From assembly GCA_938009055.1 (NCBI GenBank), contig CALLIO010000316.1, positions 1 through 6,906 of the forward strand: DNA of 6,906 bases, read 5' to 3'. The notes under the pieces are model-generated. The model was not told where the DNA came from, searched no databases, and saw nothing but the letters and a program-made list of their open reading frames with translations. Within the stretch, counting starts at the first letter, position 1. Every line of letters starts with the position of its first letter. Origin of the DNA: an uncultured Altererythrobacter sp. Lineage in GTDB: Bacteria > Pseudomonadota > Alphaproteobacteria > Sphingomonadales > Sphingomonadaceae. The translations under genes and the position numbers were made by a program. Of this stretch, positions 1 to 5,889 are shown in pieces.

Positions 1-263
1 CGGATCGAAACCTGGCCCGGCGGCACGCGGTTGTTGCGCACTGCATAGCGCAGGCCATTGTCCATCTCGCCAAAGGTCCAGTCCTTATCCTGAGGGACAT
101 CGCTGCCCTCATATATCCACGGCGTTTCATCGCCTGACTGGATGCTGGCCGGCGGCGGCGTCTCTTGGATAGAAGCAGTTTCGGCCACCAGCTGAGCGGA
201 AAGCGGTGCAAGCGGCAAAATTGCAAGGGAGCAGGCGCCAAGCGCGCGAAATAGCAAAGTCAT
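1..263 (-). CDS. M16-family (insulinase-like) metallopeptidase, N-terminal fragment
   Basis: This is the first 87 codons of a minus-strand gene running off the left edge. It begins with ATG at 263-261 and stays open to base 1. Residues 1-23 look like a Sec signal peptide: short n-region with Arg6, hydrophobic core ALGACSLAILPLAPL, and a likely signal peptidase I site LSA|Q after residue 23. A Pro/Thr-rich spacer follows. Near residues 65-85 comes FGEMDNGLRYAVRNN, then VPPGQVSIR, which matches the opening of the first M16 domain (pattern F-x-x-x-x-NGLRY) in periplasmic or outer-membrane-associated zinc peptidases. The zinc motif HxxEH would lie downstream, outside the window, so catalytic competence cannot be judged. 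The gene is divergent from the Nfu gene. The family call rests on a short segment and is fairly but not fully secure. Confidence 0.72.
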   Translation of the reverse strand, partial: MTLLFRALGACSLAILPLAPLSAQLVAETASIQETPPPASIQSGDETPWIYEGSDVPQDKDWTFGEMDNGLRYAVRNNRVPPGQVSI

Positions 264-353
264 AACCCGACTATAGGGGCTAAGGTTGTGAAGGGATAGT
301 GAATGATCGAGAGGTGGCTTGCCGAAAGGCTGCTGCGCTCCTACATCACACCC
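264..353. promoter_or_regulatory. Divergent intergenic region, M16 peptidase / nfu
   Basis: The gap lies between two divergent starts and should carry both promoters. The best -10-like hexamers overlap one another: TATAGG at 272-277 on the plus strand and TATAGT at 275-270 on the minus strand. Neither has a convincing -35 at the right spacing. A Shine-Dalgarno-like AAGGGA at 291-296 sits 6 bases before an in-frame ATG at 303, and bears on which nfu start is used. I see no repeat or operator here. Confidence 0.3.
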
Positions 354-932
354 ATGTTTATTGAGACAGAAACCACACCCAACCCCGCCAGCCTCAAATT
401 CCTGCCCGGTCAGCAAGTTATGCCGTCCGGCACGCGCGAATTTGCAACGCCCGAAGCGGCTGAGGCCAGCCCCTTGGCACAGGCGATTTTCGATACGGGC
501 GAGGTTGTGAATGTCTTTTTCGGCGGTGACTTTATTTCAGTCACCGCTGCACCCGGGGTCAATTGGGCTGATTTGAAACCGCAAGTCGTCGCAATCCTGC
601 TCGACCATTTTGTCTCGCAAGCACCCTTGTTTCACGAGGCGACGGCAGCCGGAATCAGCGTGCCCCCTGAAGATGATCTGATTTTCGAAGATGATCCGGA
701 ACAGGCAGAGGTTGTCGCGCAAATCAACGAATTGCTCGAAACCCGCGTGCGCCCTGCTGTTGCGGGCGATGGCGGCGATATTGCCTATCGCGGGTTTAAG
801 GACGGCGTTGTCTATCTCACCTTGCAAGGCGCGTGCTCTGGCTGCCCTTCCAGCACAGCGACATTGAAGCACGGCATCGAAGGCCTGCTCAAACATTACG
901 TGCCCGAAGTGGAAGAAGTCCGCGCGGCCTGA
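354..932 (+). CDS. NifU-like (Nfu) iron-sulfur cluster carrier protein
   Basis: The 192-residue protein has the two-domain Nfu layout. Residues 1-88 are an Nfu N-terminal domain opening with MFIETETTPNPASLKFLPG, a hallmark of the family. Residues about 122-190 are the NifU C-terminal scaffold domain, with VRPAVAGDGGDI and the cluster-binding pair C161-S-G-C164. Family knowledge: Nfu proteins hold a transient 4Fe-4S cluster bridged across a dimer and pass it to cytoplasmic target enzymes. I chose ATG 354 because it gives the canonical N-terminus, although no good ribosome-binding site precedes it. The in-frame ATG at 303 has a good one (AAGGGA, 6-base spacing) and would add 17 residues (MIERWLAERLLRSYITP). 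The gene is followed after 42 bases by tsaB on the same strand. The function call is secure; the start is open. Confidence 0.93.
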   Translation: MFIETETTPNPASLKFLPGQQVMPSGTREFATPEAAEASPLAQAIFDTGEVVNVFFGGDFISVTAAPGVNWADLKPQVVAILLDHFVSQAPLFHEATAAGISVPPEDDLIFEDDPEQAEVVAQINELLETRVRPAVAGDGGDIAYRGFKDGVVYLTLQGACSGCPSSTATLKHGIEGLLKHYVPEVEEVRAA

Positions 933-974
933 TCAGCCACGCAGATGGCCACTCAGGCGGGGGACAGCAAAGCC

Positions 975-1592
975 ATGCGCCAATTGGTGATCGAATGCGC
1001 GAGTGAGGCTTGCTCCATAGCTCTCTTCGATAACGAAAAGTTGGCCGATCACCGCCACGTTGAGCTTGGCCGCGGTCATGCCGAGCGTTTGATCCCTTTG
1101 ATCAAAGAACTGCCTGACAAGGGCAAGGCTGAGCGCATTTTGGTCAGCCAAGGCCCGGGAAGCTTTACCGGCGTTCGCATTGGTCTTGCCGCTGCGCGCG
1201 CGCTGGGATTTGCTTGGGATGCTGAGGTGCGCGGTTATCCAACGCTGGCGCTAGTCGCAGCAACCGCAAATGCGCGGCACCCAAAAGAGGCGCTCACCGT
1301 GTGCATGAACGGCGGGCATGGCGAATGGTTCGTGCAGGATTTTGACGAAAGCGGCGAACCTGACAGCGAACTCCTTGCAATCCCGATTGCCGATGCGAAC
1401 CAGCGCCCGTGCCGCCCGATGGTCGCTGGCAACCGCGCAGATGAACGCTGCGAAGGGTATGCAGACCTCACTCCGATTCCATGTCTGCCCGATGCGCGCC
1501 ACGCATTGGCAATTCCCGCATCGCTCATCACGCAGGACCTCAGCCCGATCTATGGCCGCGCGCCCGATGCCAAACTGCCCAAAGCCCGATGA
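975..1592 (+). CDS. tsaB: tRNA threonylcarbamoyladenosine biosynthesis protein TsaB
   Basis: TsaB is the non-catalytic ASKHA-fold partner of TsaD. With TsaE they transfer the threonylcarbamoyl group to A37 of ANN-decoding tRNAs (t6A) in the cytoplasm. Visible signatures are the N-terminal strand MRQLVIECASEACSIALF, the segment ELGRGHAERLIPLI near residue 35, and the conserved block QGPGSFTGVRIGLAAARAL around residues 58-76, followed by RGYPTLALVA. The length, 205 residues, is somewhat shorter than E. coli TsaB (231). I chose ATG 975 because it starts right at the family N-terminus and has a G-rich GGGGGA about 11 bases upstream. The in-frame ATG at 945 would add ten residues with no ribosome-binding site. 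The stop overlaps the rimI start (ATGA), implying translational coupling. The function call is secure. Confidence 0.93.
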   Translation: MRQLVIECASEACSIALFDNEKLADHRHVELGRGHAERLIPLIKELPDKGKAERILVSQGPGSFTGVRIGLAAARALGFAWDAEVRGYPTLALVAATANARHPKEALTVCMNGGHGEWFVQDFDESGEPDSELLAIPIADANQRPCRPMVAGNRADERCEGYADLTPIPCLPDARHALAIPASLITQDLSPIYGRAPDAKLPKAR

Positions 1593-2056
1593 GCGCAATG
1601 GACGATATCGTTGACCAAATCATGCAAGTGATGCAGGTCGCCTTTGACCCGACTTGGGGCGAGGCATGGTCGCGTGGGCAGGTCAGCGATTCACTCGCCA
1701 TGCCCTCCACCCATGCGATTCTGATCGGTGAAGATGGCCAAAGCCTTGGGGAAAACTCGGGGAAGGCAGCGGGCTTTTGCTTGTCGCGCAATGCGCCGGG
1801 CGAAGAGGAATTGCTGCTTATTGCAGTCAAGCCCGACCATCGCAGCCAAGGATTTGGCCGCAAGCTCATCACGCAACTTGTCGAAAGTGCGCGATCTCGC
1901 GATGTGGACCGGATATTCCTCGAAATGCGATCAAATAACCCTGCCGAACATTTGTATCGGGACTTGGGCTTCGAACCTATAGGGAAAAGACCCAAATATT
2001 ATCGACTTGCCGATGGGCAAAGAATGGATGCAATTACTTTTGCACTGTCGATTTAA
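1589..2056 (+). CDS. rimI: GNAT N-acetyltransferase, RimI type (ribosomal protein N-alpha-acetyltransferase)
   Basis: This 155-residue single-domain GNAT protein would transfer acetyl from acetyl-CoA to a protein N-terminus. In E. coli RimI acts on ribosomal protein bS18. Motif A, the acetyl-CoA pyrophosphate loop, is visible at residues 79-92 (AVKPDHRSQGFGRK, with RSQGFG as the R-x-x-G-x-G core). The RimI-typical C-terminal block is LEMRSNNPAEHLYRDLGF, then IGKRPKYYR at 131-139. The start ATG 1589 overlaps the tsaB stop in the sequence ATGA. The frame is open upstream to 1481, but only as out-of-frame reading inside tsaB. The tsaB-rimI pairing is common in bacteria and supports RimI over a generic GNAT. 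The stop is TAA at 2054-2056. The actual substrate here is inferred, not shown. Confidence 0.9.
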   Translation: MSAMDDIVDQIMQVMQVAFDPTWGEAWSRGQVSDSLAMPSTHAILIGEDGQSLGENSGKAAGFCLSRNAPGEEELLLIAVKPDHRSQGFGRKLITQLVESARSRDVDRIFLEMRSNNPAEHLYRDLGFEPIGKRPKYYRLADGQRMDAITFALSI

Positions 2057-2166
2057 TTGTAAAACTCTTTAAATCCTCGAAAATGAACCGCATTCTGGTT
2101 GCAAAAAGTTCGCAGAACGAGCATGGCTCTCGCATCGGAAAAATCCGAAAGAAATATGAGGAACTC
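2057..2166 (+). promoter_or_regulatory. AT-rich mucR leader/promoter region with tandem inverted repeats
   Basis: This non-coding stretch lies between the rimI stop and the preferred mucR start. It is clearly more AT-rich than its surroundings (for example TTTAAA at 2068-2073). It contains three consecutive small inverted repeats: GTTC-GCA-GAAC (2108-2118), GAGC-ATG-GCTC (2119-2129, directly abutting) and TCGGA-AAAA-TCCGA (2135-2148). A GAGGA ribosome-binding site follows at 2158-2162. I found no convincing -35/-10 pair. MucR-family proteins bind AT-rich DNA and often repress their own genes, so autoregulation here is a reasonable inference only. Confidence 0.4.
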
Positions 2167-2607
2167 ATGGAAGAGATCGAACTCGAGATGAAAGAGACGT
2201 TGATTACTTTGACGTCCGATATTGTCGCCGCTCATGTCAGCAATAATGATGTTGCTGTTGATGATGTGCCTGCACTCATTACCACCGTCTATTCAGCCCT
2301 GTCCGATCTCGGCGGTGCTGGTTCTAAAGAAGAAGCCCGCCCTGATCCGGCCGTGTCTGTGCGCGCATCGATCAAGCCGGACTATATTGTCTGCTTGGAA
2401 GACGGCAAAAAGCTGAAAATGCTCAAGCGTTATCTGCGCACCAATTACAATATGACGCCCGAAGAATATCGCGCGCGTTGGGAACTGCCGGCGGATTATC
2501 CAATGGTCGCGCCCAACTATGCTGAAAAGCGCCGCGAACTGGCCAAGAAAATCGGCCTGGGCCGCAAACCCGGTCAGCGCCGTGGCCGCAAGAAAAAGGC
2601 TGCATAA
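2167..2607 (+). CDS. MucR/Ros-family transcriptional regulator
   Basis: The 146-residue protein matches alphaproteobacterial MucR/Ros proteins, small nucleoid-associated-like repressors of AT-rich promoters. The N-terminal part has the family oligomerisation segment TLITLTSDIVAAHVSNN at residues 11-27. The Ros-type DNA-binding domain runs from about residue 70 to 135, with C76-L-E-D79-GKKLKMLKRYL, NMTPEEYRARW, LPADYPMVAPNYAEKRR and a basic tail rich in Lys/Arg. In classic Ros fingers the ligands are C, C/D, H, H. Here both histidine positions are replaced (KRYL and TNYN), so canonical zinc binding looks unlikely. I chose ATG 2167 because it has GAGGA four bases upstream and gives the usual length. 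The in-frame ATG at 2083 lacks a ribosome-binding site and would translate the hairpin-rich leader. The gene ends just before a strong terminator. Confidence 0.9.
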   Translation: MEEIELEMKETLITLTSDIVAAHVSNNDVAVDDVPALITTVYSALSDLGGAGSKEEARPDPAVSVRASIKPDYIVCLEDGKKLKMLKRYLRTNYNMTPEEYRARWELPADYPMVAPNYAEKRRELAKKIGLGRKPGQRRGRKKKAA

Positions 2608-2623
2608 AACCTCAGCCGCAAAC

Positions 2624-2652
2624 TTGAGAAGATGGCCCCGCCCCCGTATGGG
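2624..2652 (+). promoter_or_regulatory. Possible fur promoter overlapping the mucR terminator
   Basis: TTGAGA at 2624-2629 matches the -35 consensus TTGACA at five of six bases. A 17-base spacer separates it from the weak -10 TATGGG at 2647-2652, which lies in and beside the terminator loop. Transcription would begin near 2659, placing GGAG (2673) and the TTG start (2683) at sensible positions. There is no room for a promoter between the terminator and the start codon, which makes this arrangement attractive, but the -10 is poor. Confidence 0.3.
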
Positions 2653-2670
2653 AGTGGGGCTTTCTTGTTT
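2635..2670 (+). terminator. Intrinsic terminator after mucR
   Basis: A GC-rich stem of 11 positions begins GCCCC at 2635-2639 and closes with GGGGC at 2656-2660. It has one G-T pair, one C-A mismatch and the tetraloop GTAT at 2646-2649. The T-rich tract TTTCTTGTTT (2661-2670) follows. It lies 28 bases after the mucR stop and ends exactly where the first fur start candidate (ATG 2671) begins, so it also forms or abuts the fur 5' leader. Confidence 0.8.
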
Positions 2671-3105
2671 ATGGAGTGCCGATTGCAGCAGAAAATCGAT
2701 CTCGAACAGCTTTGCGCTGACAAGGGCCTGCGCATTACCGAACAGCGCCGGGTGATTGCGCGCGTCCTCTCCGAAAGCGAAGACCATCCCGATGTCGAGC
2801 TGCTGCATGAACGCGCCTCTGCCATCGATCCCAAGATTTCAATCGCGACTGTCTATCGCACGGTGCGCCTGTTTGAAGAGGCCGGCATTCTCGACCGCCA
2901 TGATTTTGGCGATGGCCGCGCCCGTTACGAAGCAGCGCCCGAAGCGCACCACGATCACCTGATCGACGTGGAAACGGGCAAGGTTGTCGAATTCGTCGAC
3001 CCTGAGCTTGAAGCGCTGCAAAAAGTGATCGCTGAAAAGCTGGGCTATCGCCTGGTCGATCACCGCATGGAATTGTACGGCGTGCGCTTGTCGCGTGACG
3101 ACTGA
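2671..3105 (+). CDS. fur: Fur-family metal-responsive transcriptional regulator
   Basis: The 144-residue protein has a Fur winged-helix domain with GLRITEQRRVIARVL (19-33) and the recognition helix region ISIATVYRTVRLFEEAGIL (57-75), followed by the dimerisation/metal domain with H93-H-D-H96-LIDVETGKVVEF. The two CxxC pairs that hold structural zinc in E. coli Fur are absent. This is normal for alphaproteobacterial Fur/Mur proteins and leaves iron- versus manganese-responsiveness undecided. The start is uncertain. ATG 2671 has no ribosome-binding site and directly follows the terminator tract. In-frame TTG 2683 has GGAG at 2673-2676, six bases away, and gives the family-like N-terminus MQQKIDLEQLC (140 residues). 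The frame is open back to 2632, but that reads through the terminator and is rejected. The stop codon overlaps the next gene by 11 bases. Confidence 0.92.
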   Translation: MECRLQQKIDLEQLCADKGLRITEQRRVIARVLSESEDHPDVELLHERASAIDPKISIATVYRTVRLFEEAGILDRHDFGDGRARYEAAPEAHHDHLIDVETGKVVEFVDPELEALQKVIAEKLGYRLVDHRMELYGVRLSRDD

Positions 3106-3958
3106 GGCGCAGCTGCGGGCTGATGCCGAACGCGGGGGCAAAACCCCGCTTCCCATCATGGGTTGGTTTCGCCTGATTGTGCGCGTTCTGATCATCGCTT
3201 TGCTGCTGATGGTCTTCATCCCGCTGCACTTCGCTTATCGCATTTTTGCCTACGGCTCGCCCTTCCCCATGCTGTTCCTGCGCTATGCTGCGCGCGTTTC
3301 CGGGGCCAAGGTGGAGAAAATCGGAACGCCGCTGAAACGTGATGTCTTTTTCATCGCCAATCATGTCAGCTGGCTCGATATTCTCTCGCTTGCAGGCGCC
3401 AGCGGCACGGCCTTCGTGGCCAAAGCAGAATTGGCGCAGGCGCCGCTCGTCGGCTGGCTCGCCTCCTTGAACCGCACGGTGTTCGTGAAGCGCGAAAACC
3501 GCATGGGGGTCGCAGATCAGATCAATCAATTGCGCGAGGCATTGGCGGACAATTGGTCGGTCACCGTTTTTCCCGAAGGCACCACGACCGACGGGCAATC
3601 GCTGCTCCCCTTCAAAACCAGCATGCTGCGCGTGCTCGAGCCGCCACCTGCCGACGTGCTCGTCCAGCCGGTCCTGCTAGACTATGGCGAGGTGGCCGAA
3701 TGGCTCGGGTGGATCGGGCAGGAAGACGGCGTCAACAATTTCAAACGCGTGCTGGCGCGCAAGGGAACTTTCCCGCTGCGCCTGCATTTCCTAGAGCCCT
3801 TCTCGCCCGCGGATTTTCATGGCCGCAAGGCAATCGGGGCGGAGGCACGCAAACGGATCGAGGCGCGGCTGCTTGACACTATCGGCAAACCCTTGCGCGA
3901 CTTTTCGCATGATGTGCCGCCGGTGCGCTATGAAGCGCCGGACGAGCCGCAAAGCTAG
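3095..3958 (+). CDS. 1-acyl-sn-glycerol-3-phosphate acyltransferase (PlsC/LPLAT family)
   Basis: This 287-residue inner-membrane acyltransferase would acylate lysophosphatidic acid at sn-2 to give phosphatidic acid for phospholipid synthesis. A hydrophobic segment at about residues 27-50 (RLIVRVLIIALLLMVFIPL) is a membrane anchor. Motif I is N-H90-VSWL-D95, the catalytic H-x4-D. Motif III is F159-PEGTTTDG, and QPVLLDYG (191-198) corresponds to the later conserved strand. The listed start is GTG 3095, inside the last codons of fur (11-base overlap, suggesting coupling). The only later in-frame candidate before the anchor is ATG 3158 (residue 22, IMGWFRL), and neither has a clear ribosome-binding site. 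A GC-rich hairpin lies between them (3132-3149). The catalytic motifs make the family secure. A lyso-ornithine lipid or other lysophospholipid substrate cannot be excluded. Confidence 0.9.
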   Translation: MTTEAQLRADAERGGKTPLPIMGWFRLIVRVLIIALLLMVFIPLHFAYRIFAYGSPFPMLFLRYAARVSGAKVEKIGTPLKRDVFFIANHVSWLDILSLAGASGTAFVAKAELAQAPLVGWLASLNRTVFVKRENRMGVADQINQLREALADNWSVTVFPEGTTTDGQSLLPFKTSMLRVLEPPPADVLVQPVLLDYGEVAEWLGWIGQEDGVNNFKRVLARKGTFPLRLHFLEPFSPADFHGRKAIGAEARKRIEARLLDTIGKPLRDFSHDVPPVRYEAPDEPQS

Positions 3959-3961
3959 ATT

Positions 3962-3979
3962 GCGCGGCTAAAGCCCCGC
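3962..3979. terminator. Possible bidirectional hairpin between convergent plsC and LysR genes
   Basis: An imperfect inverted repeat, GCG-C-GGC-TAAA-GCC-C-CGC, spans the 9-base gap and the last codons of the LysR gene. It has two 3-bp GC blocks separated by a C-C mismatch and a TAAA loop. No long T-tract follows on the plus strand, and only a weak TCTAGCTTT follows on the minus strand. It may help end convergent transcripts, but it is not a textbook terminator. Confidence 0.3.
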
Positions 3980-4852
3980 ACCCACCAGCCAATCGTGGAA
4001 CAGGCGCACAGGCCGCTGCTCAAGCGCGGTTGGCTTGCACACAAACCAATAGGAATAGGGGCTTTCAACCTCTAGCCCGTAAAGATCGGTCAGGCGGTTA
4101 TCCTGCGCGCGCCGCAAGTGATCGTCATGCATGATCGCAATGCCCAGGCCTTGCGCGGCCGCTTCCAGCATCAATTGGCCCGAATCATAATGATCGATCG
4201 CCGAAGGTTCGAGATCATCCATCGCAATCGCGCTTTTCCACGCTTCGAAACTGGCGGGCAGTTCATTGTGGATGAGGTATGTTTGCTTTTCCAAGGCCTC
4301 TCGGTCGGGTGTCTGGCCAACCTTTTTCGCCAGCTCGTGCGAACAGATTGCATGGACCATATTGTGGTCGAGCCGGACAGCATGAAGCCCCGTATCCGGC
4401 CCGCGCGACAAGATAATCGCAGCGTCCAAAGTATCGCCAACGCGGTCCTCCAGATGCGGCCCTGTATCGATGTCGATATGGAGCAGCGGATGCCGCTTGC
4501 GCAATTCGCCAAGGCGCGGGAACAGGCGCTGACTTCCAAACAGCGGCAGCACGCCCAGATGGAGCCGCAGCAATGAGATATTGTCCGACTGGCTTTCGAC
4601 CGCGCGGGCGAGCGATTCGAGATGCGGATTGACCGCCTCGTAGAATGCCTGCCCTTCATCGGTCAGCTGCATCGACTGGCGCGCGCGCGTGAACAGTTTT
4701 TTGCCGACGAAATCTTCCAGATTGGTGATCCTGCGCGAGAGCGCAGAGGGGCTCAGTCCAATCTCTTCTGCCGCAGCGCGGGCAGAGCCCAAACGGACTG
4801 TGCGCATGAAAGCTTCCAAAGCACGAAGAGGGGGCAAACGGCGTGTTGGCAT
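3968..4852 (-). CDS. LysR-type transcriptional regulator
   Basis: The 294-residue protein has a standard LysR N-terminal winged helix-turn-helix, RRLPPLRALEAFMRTVRLGS then ARAAAEEIGLSPSALSRRI (to about residue 42), with LEDFVGKKLFTR at 45-56 and LTDEGQAFYEAV at 63-74. A periplasmic-binding-protein-like effector domain follows to the C-terminus. The RRLPPLxAL opening resembles the GcvA-like subgroup, but the target and the inducer cannot be read from the sequence. I chose ATG 4852 because it gives the family N-terminus. In-frame TTG 4903 would add 17 unrelated residues. It is codirectional with corC, 75 bases downstream of it, and convergent with plsC. No divergent partner gene is present, which is unusual because many LysR regulators control an adjacent divergent operon. 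Confidence 0.92.
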   Translation of the reverse strand: MPTRRLPPLRALEAFMRTVRLGSARAAAEEIGLSPSALSRRITNLEDFVGKKLFTRARQSMQLTDEGQAFYEAVNPHLESLARAVESQSDNISLLRLHLGVLPLFGSQRLFPRLGELRKRHPLLHIDIDTGPHLEDRVGDTLDAAIILSRGPDTGLHAVRLDHNMVHAICSHELAKKVGQTPDREALEKQTYLIHNELPASFEAWKSAIAMDDLEPSAIDHYDSGQLMLEAAAQGLGIAIMHDDHLRRAQDNRLTDLYGLEVESPYSYWFVCKPTALEQRPVRLFHDWLVGAGL

Positions 4853-4927
4853 CAATATCTCACTTTCACGCGAAGATACGTATTTTGCGGAGGAAAGATG
4901 CAAAAAATTGCAACTTGATCACTTTTT
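4853..4927 (-). promoter_or_regulatory. Upstream region of the LysR gene with palindromes
   Basis: This AT-rich gap lies between the corC stop and the LysR start. It holds TGCAA-AAAA-TTGCA (4899-4912), a 5-4-5 inverted repeat about 47-60 bases upstream of the start, and the 8-base palindrome ATACGTAT (4876-4883). LysR regulators often bind interrupted palindromes of about this size to autoregulate, so the first is a candidate operator. A clear -35/-10 pair or terminator for corC was not found. Confidence 0.35.
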
Positions 4928-5863
4928 CTAGGCGACTGCTGCATCCTGCGCACTCTTGGGCTGATGCAAACGCAGCCTTTTGACATGGGTATCATCGCCC
5001 GCCGTAACCTCGATCCGCCATCCGCTGGAATGCTCAACAATCGTGCCAACGGGGGGAACTTGCTCGGCCAGCACAAAGGCCAGACCTCCCAAAGTGTCGA
5101 CCGCTTCTTCGACCTCGGCGAGCCGTTCGTCGACAGTCTCCGCCACATCCTCAAGCTCGGCGCGGGCATCACAATCCCACATTCCATCGCCAATCGGCAC
5201 GATCAACGCTTCGGGCGTTTCGTCATGCTCATCCTCGATCTCGCCAACGATTTCCTCGACCAGATCCTCAATCGTGATGATCCCGTCAGTGCCGGAAAAC
5301 TCGTCAAGCACGATCGCCAGATGCACCCGCCGCGCGCGCATATCGGCCAGCACGTCGAGCGCGCCGCGAACTTGCGGCACATAGAGCGGCTGACGCATCA
5401 GCGTGGTCCAGTCCTTGGGCGGGGTTTTGCCTTGGGCGAGGAAGGGGAACACATCCTTGATGTGGATCATCCCGATTACTTCATCCAATGTCTCGCGATA
5501 GACCGGCAGGCGCGAATGGCCATGCTCGCTAAAGGCGGAGACCAGCTCGTCCCACGCAGCATTGACCGGCACGGCGATAATCTCGCCGCGCGGAACCGAG
5601 ACATCATCCGCGTCATGCTCTGAGAAATGCAGCAGATTGCGCAGCATTTGCCGCTCTACCGGGGAAAGATCGCCATCCTCCTCCGGCGGAGCAAGCAAGC
5701 CTTCTTGCTCGTCCTCATGCTCGTCGATTGCCTCTTCGAGCTGTTCGCGCAAGGAACGGTCACCGCCATCAAGGCGCAGAAATTTGCGGATTGCGGCGAC
5801 AAGGCCGCCGCTACTGTCTGGCTCTCCCGATTGGGAGGCACCATTTTGGGAATTCTCGGGCAT
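4928..5863 (-). CDS. corC: CorC/HlyC-family CBS-domain protein
   Basis: The 311-residue soluble protein has an acidic N-terminal region, LSPVERQMLRNLLHF (66-80), and then a CBS-domain pair. The first CBS domain is at about 88-145 (VSVPRGEIIAV, HSRLPVYRETLDEVIGMIH, KDVF) and the second at about 152-208 (RQPLYVPQ, LAIVLDEF, TIEDLVEEIVGEIEDEHD). A CorC_HlyC domain closes the protein (about 222-303, ending GWRIEVTAGDDTHVKRLRL). The transmembrane CNNM/DUF21 domain of larger relatives is missing, so it is the short CorC type. That type has been linked to Mg/Co efflux and membrane integrity, but its biochemical role is unsettled. The second CBS domain reads DEFSGTDG where the family usually has DEYGGTDG. 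ATG 5863 is preceded by AAGGG, which is close, and AGGAGT, which is farther. It lies 26 bases after ybeY, in operon-like order. Confidence 0.92.
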   Translation of the reverse strand: MPENSQNGASQSGEPDSSGGLVAAIRKFLRLDGGDRSLREQLEEAIDEHEDEQEGLLAPPEEDGDLSPVERQMLRNLLHFSEHDADDVSVPRGEIIAVPVNAAWDELVSAFSEHGHSRLPVYRETLDEVIGMIHIKDVFPFLAQGKTPPKDWTTLMRQPLYVPQVRGALDVLADMRARRVHLAIVLDEFSGTDGIITIEDLVEEIVGEIEDEHDETPEALIVPIGDGMWDCDARAELEDVAETVDERLAEVEEAVDTLGGLAFVLAEQVPPVGTIVEHSSGWRIEVTAGDDTHVKRLRLHQPKSAQDAAVA

Positions 5864-5889
5864 CGCCCTTAGATCACTCCTAACGTGGG

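Noticed and set aside
231..263. Lipobox LGAC in the M16 peptidase leader
   Set aside because: Cleavage there would leave a 10-residue signal interrupted by Arg6, too short. The hydrophobic core continues past the Cys to a better LSA|Q site.
2632..2670. Upstream ATG extending fur by 13 codons
   Set aside because: The extension would translate the terminator stem and T-tract and has no counterpart in the Fur family.
2735..3598. Long minus-strand open frame of 287 codons opposite fur and plsC
   Set aside because: It lies entirely opposite two genes with clear catalytic and DNA-binding motifs. Its translation is low-complexity, Arg/Gly/Ala-rich and resembles no family I recognise.
4853..4903. 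TTG start extending the LysR protein by 17 residues
   Set aside because: The added residues do not match LysR N-termini. ATG 4852 gives the standard opening, and the extension would overlap the AT-rich regulatory gap.
4964..5623. Plus-strand open frame of 219 codons opposite corC
   Set aside because: It is the antisense of the CBS domains, and its His/Arg-rich composition is typical of reverse reading of an acidic protein gene.
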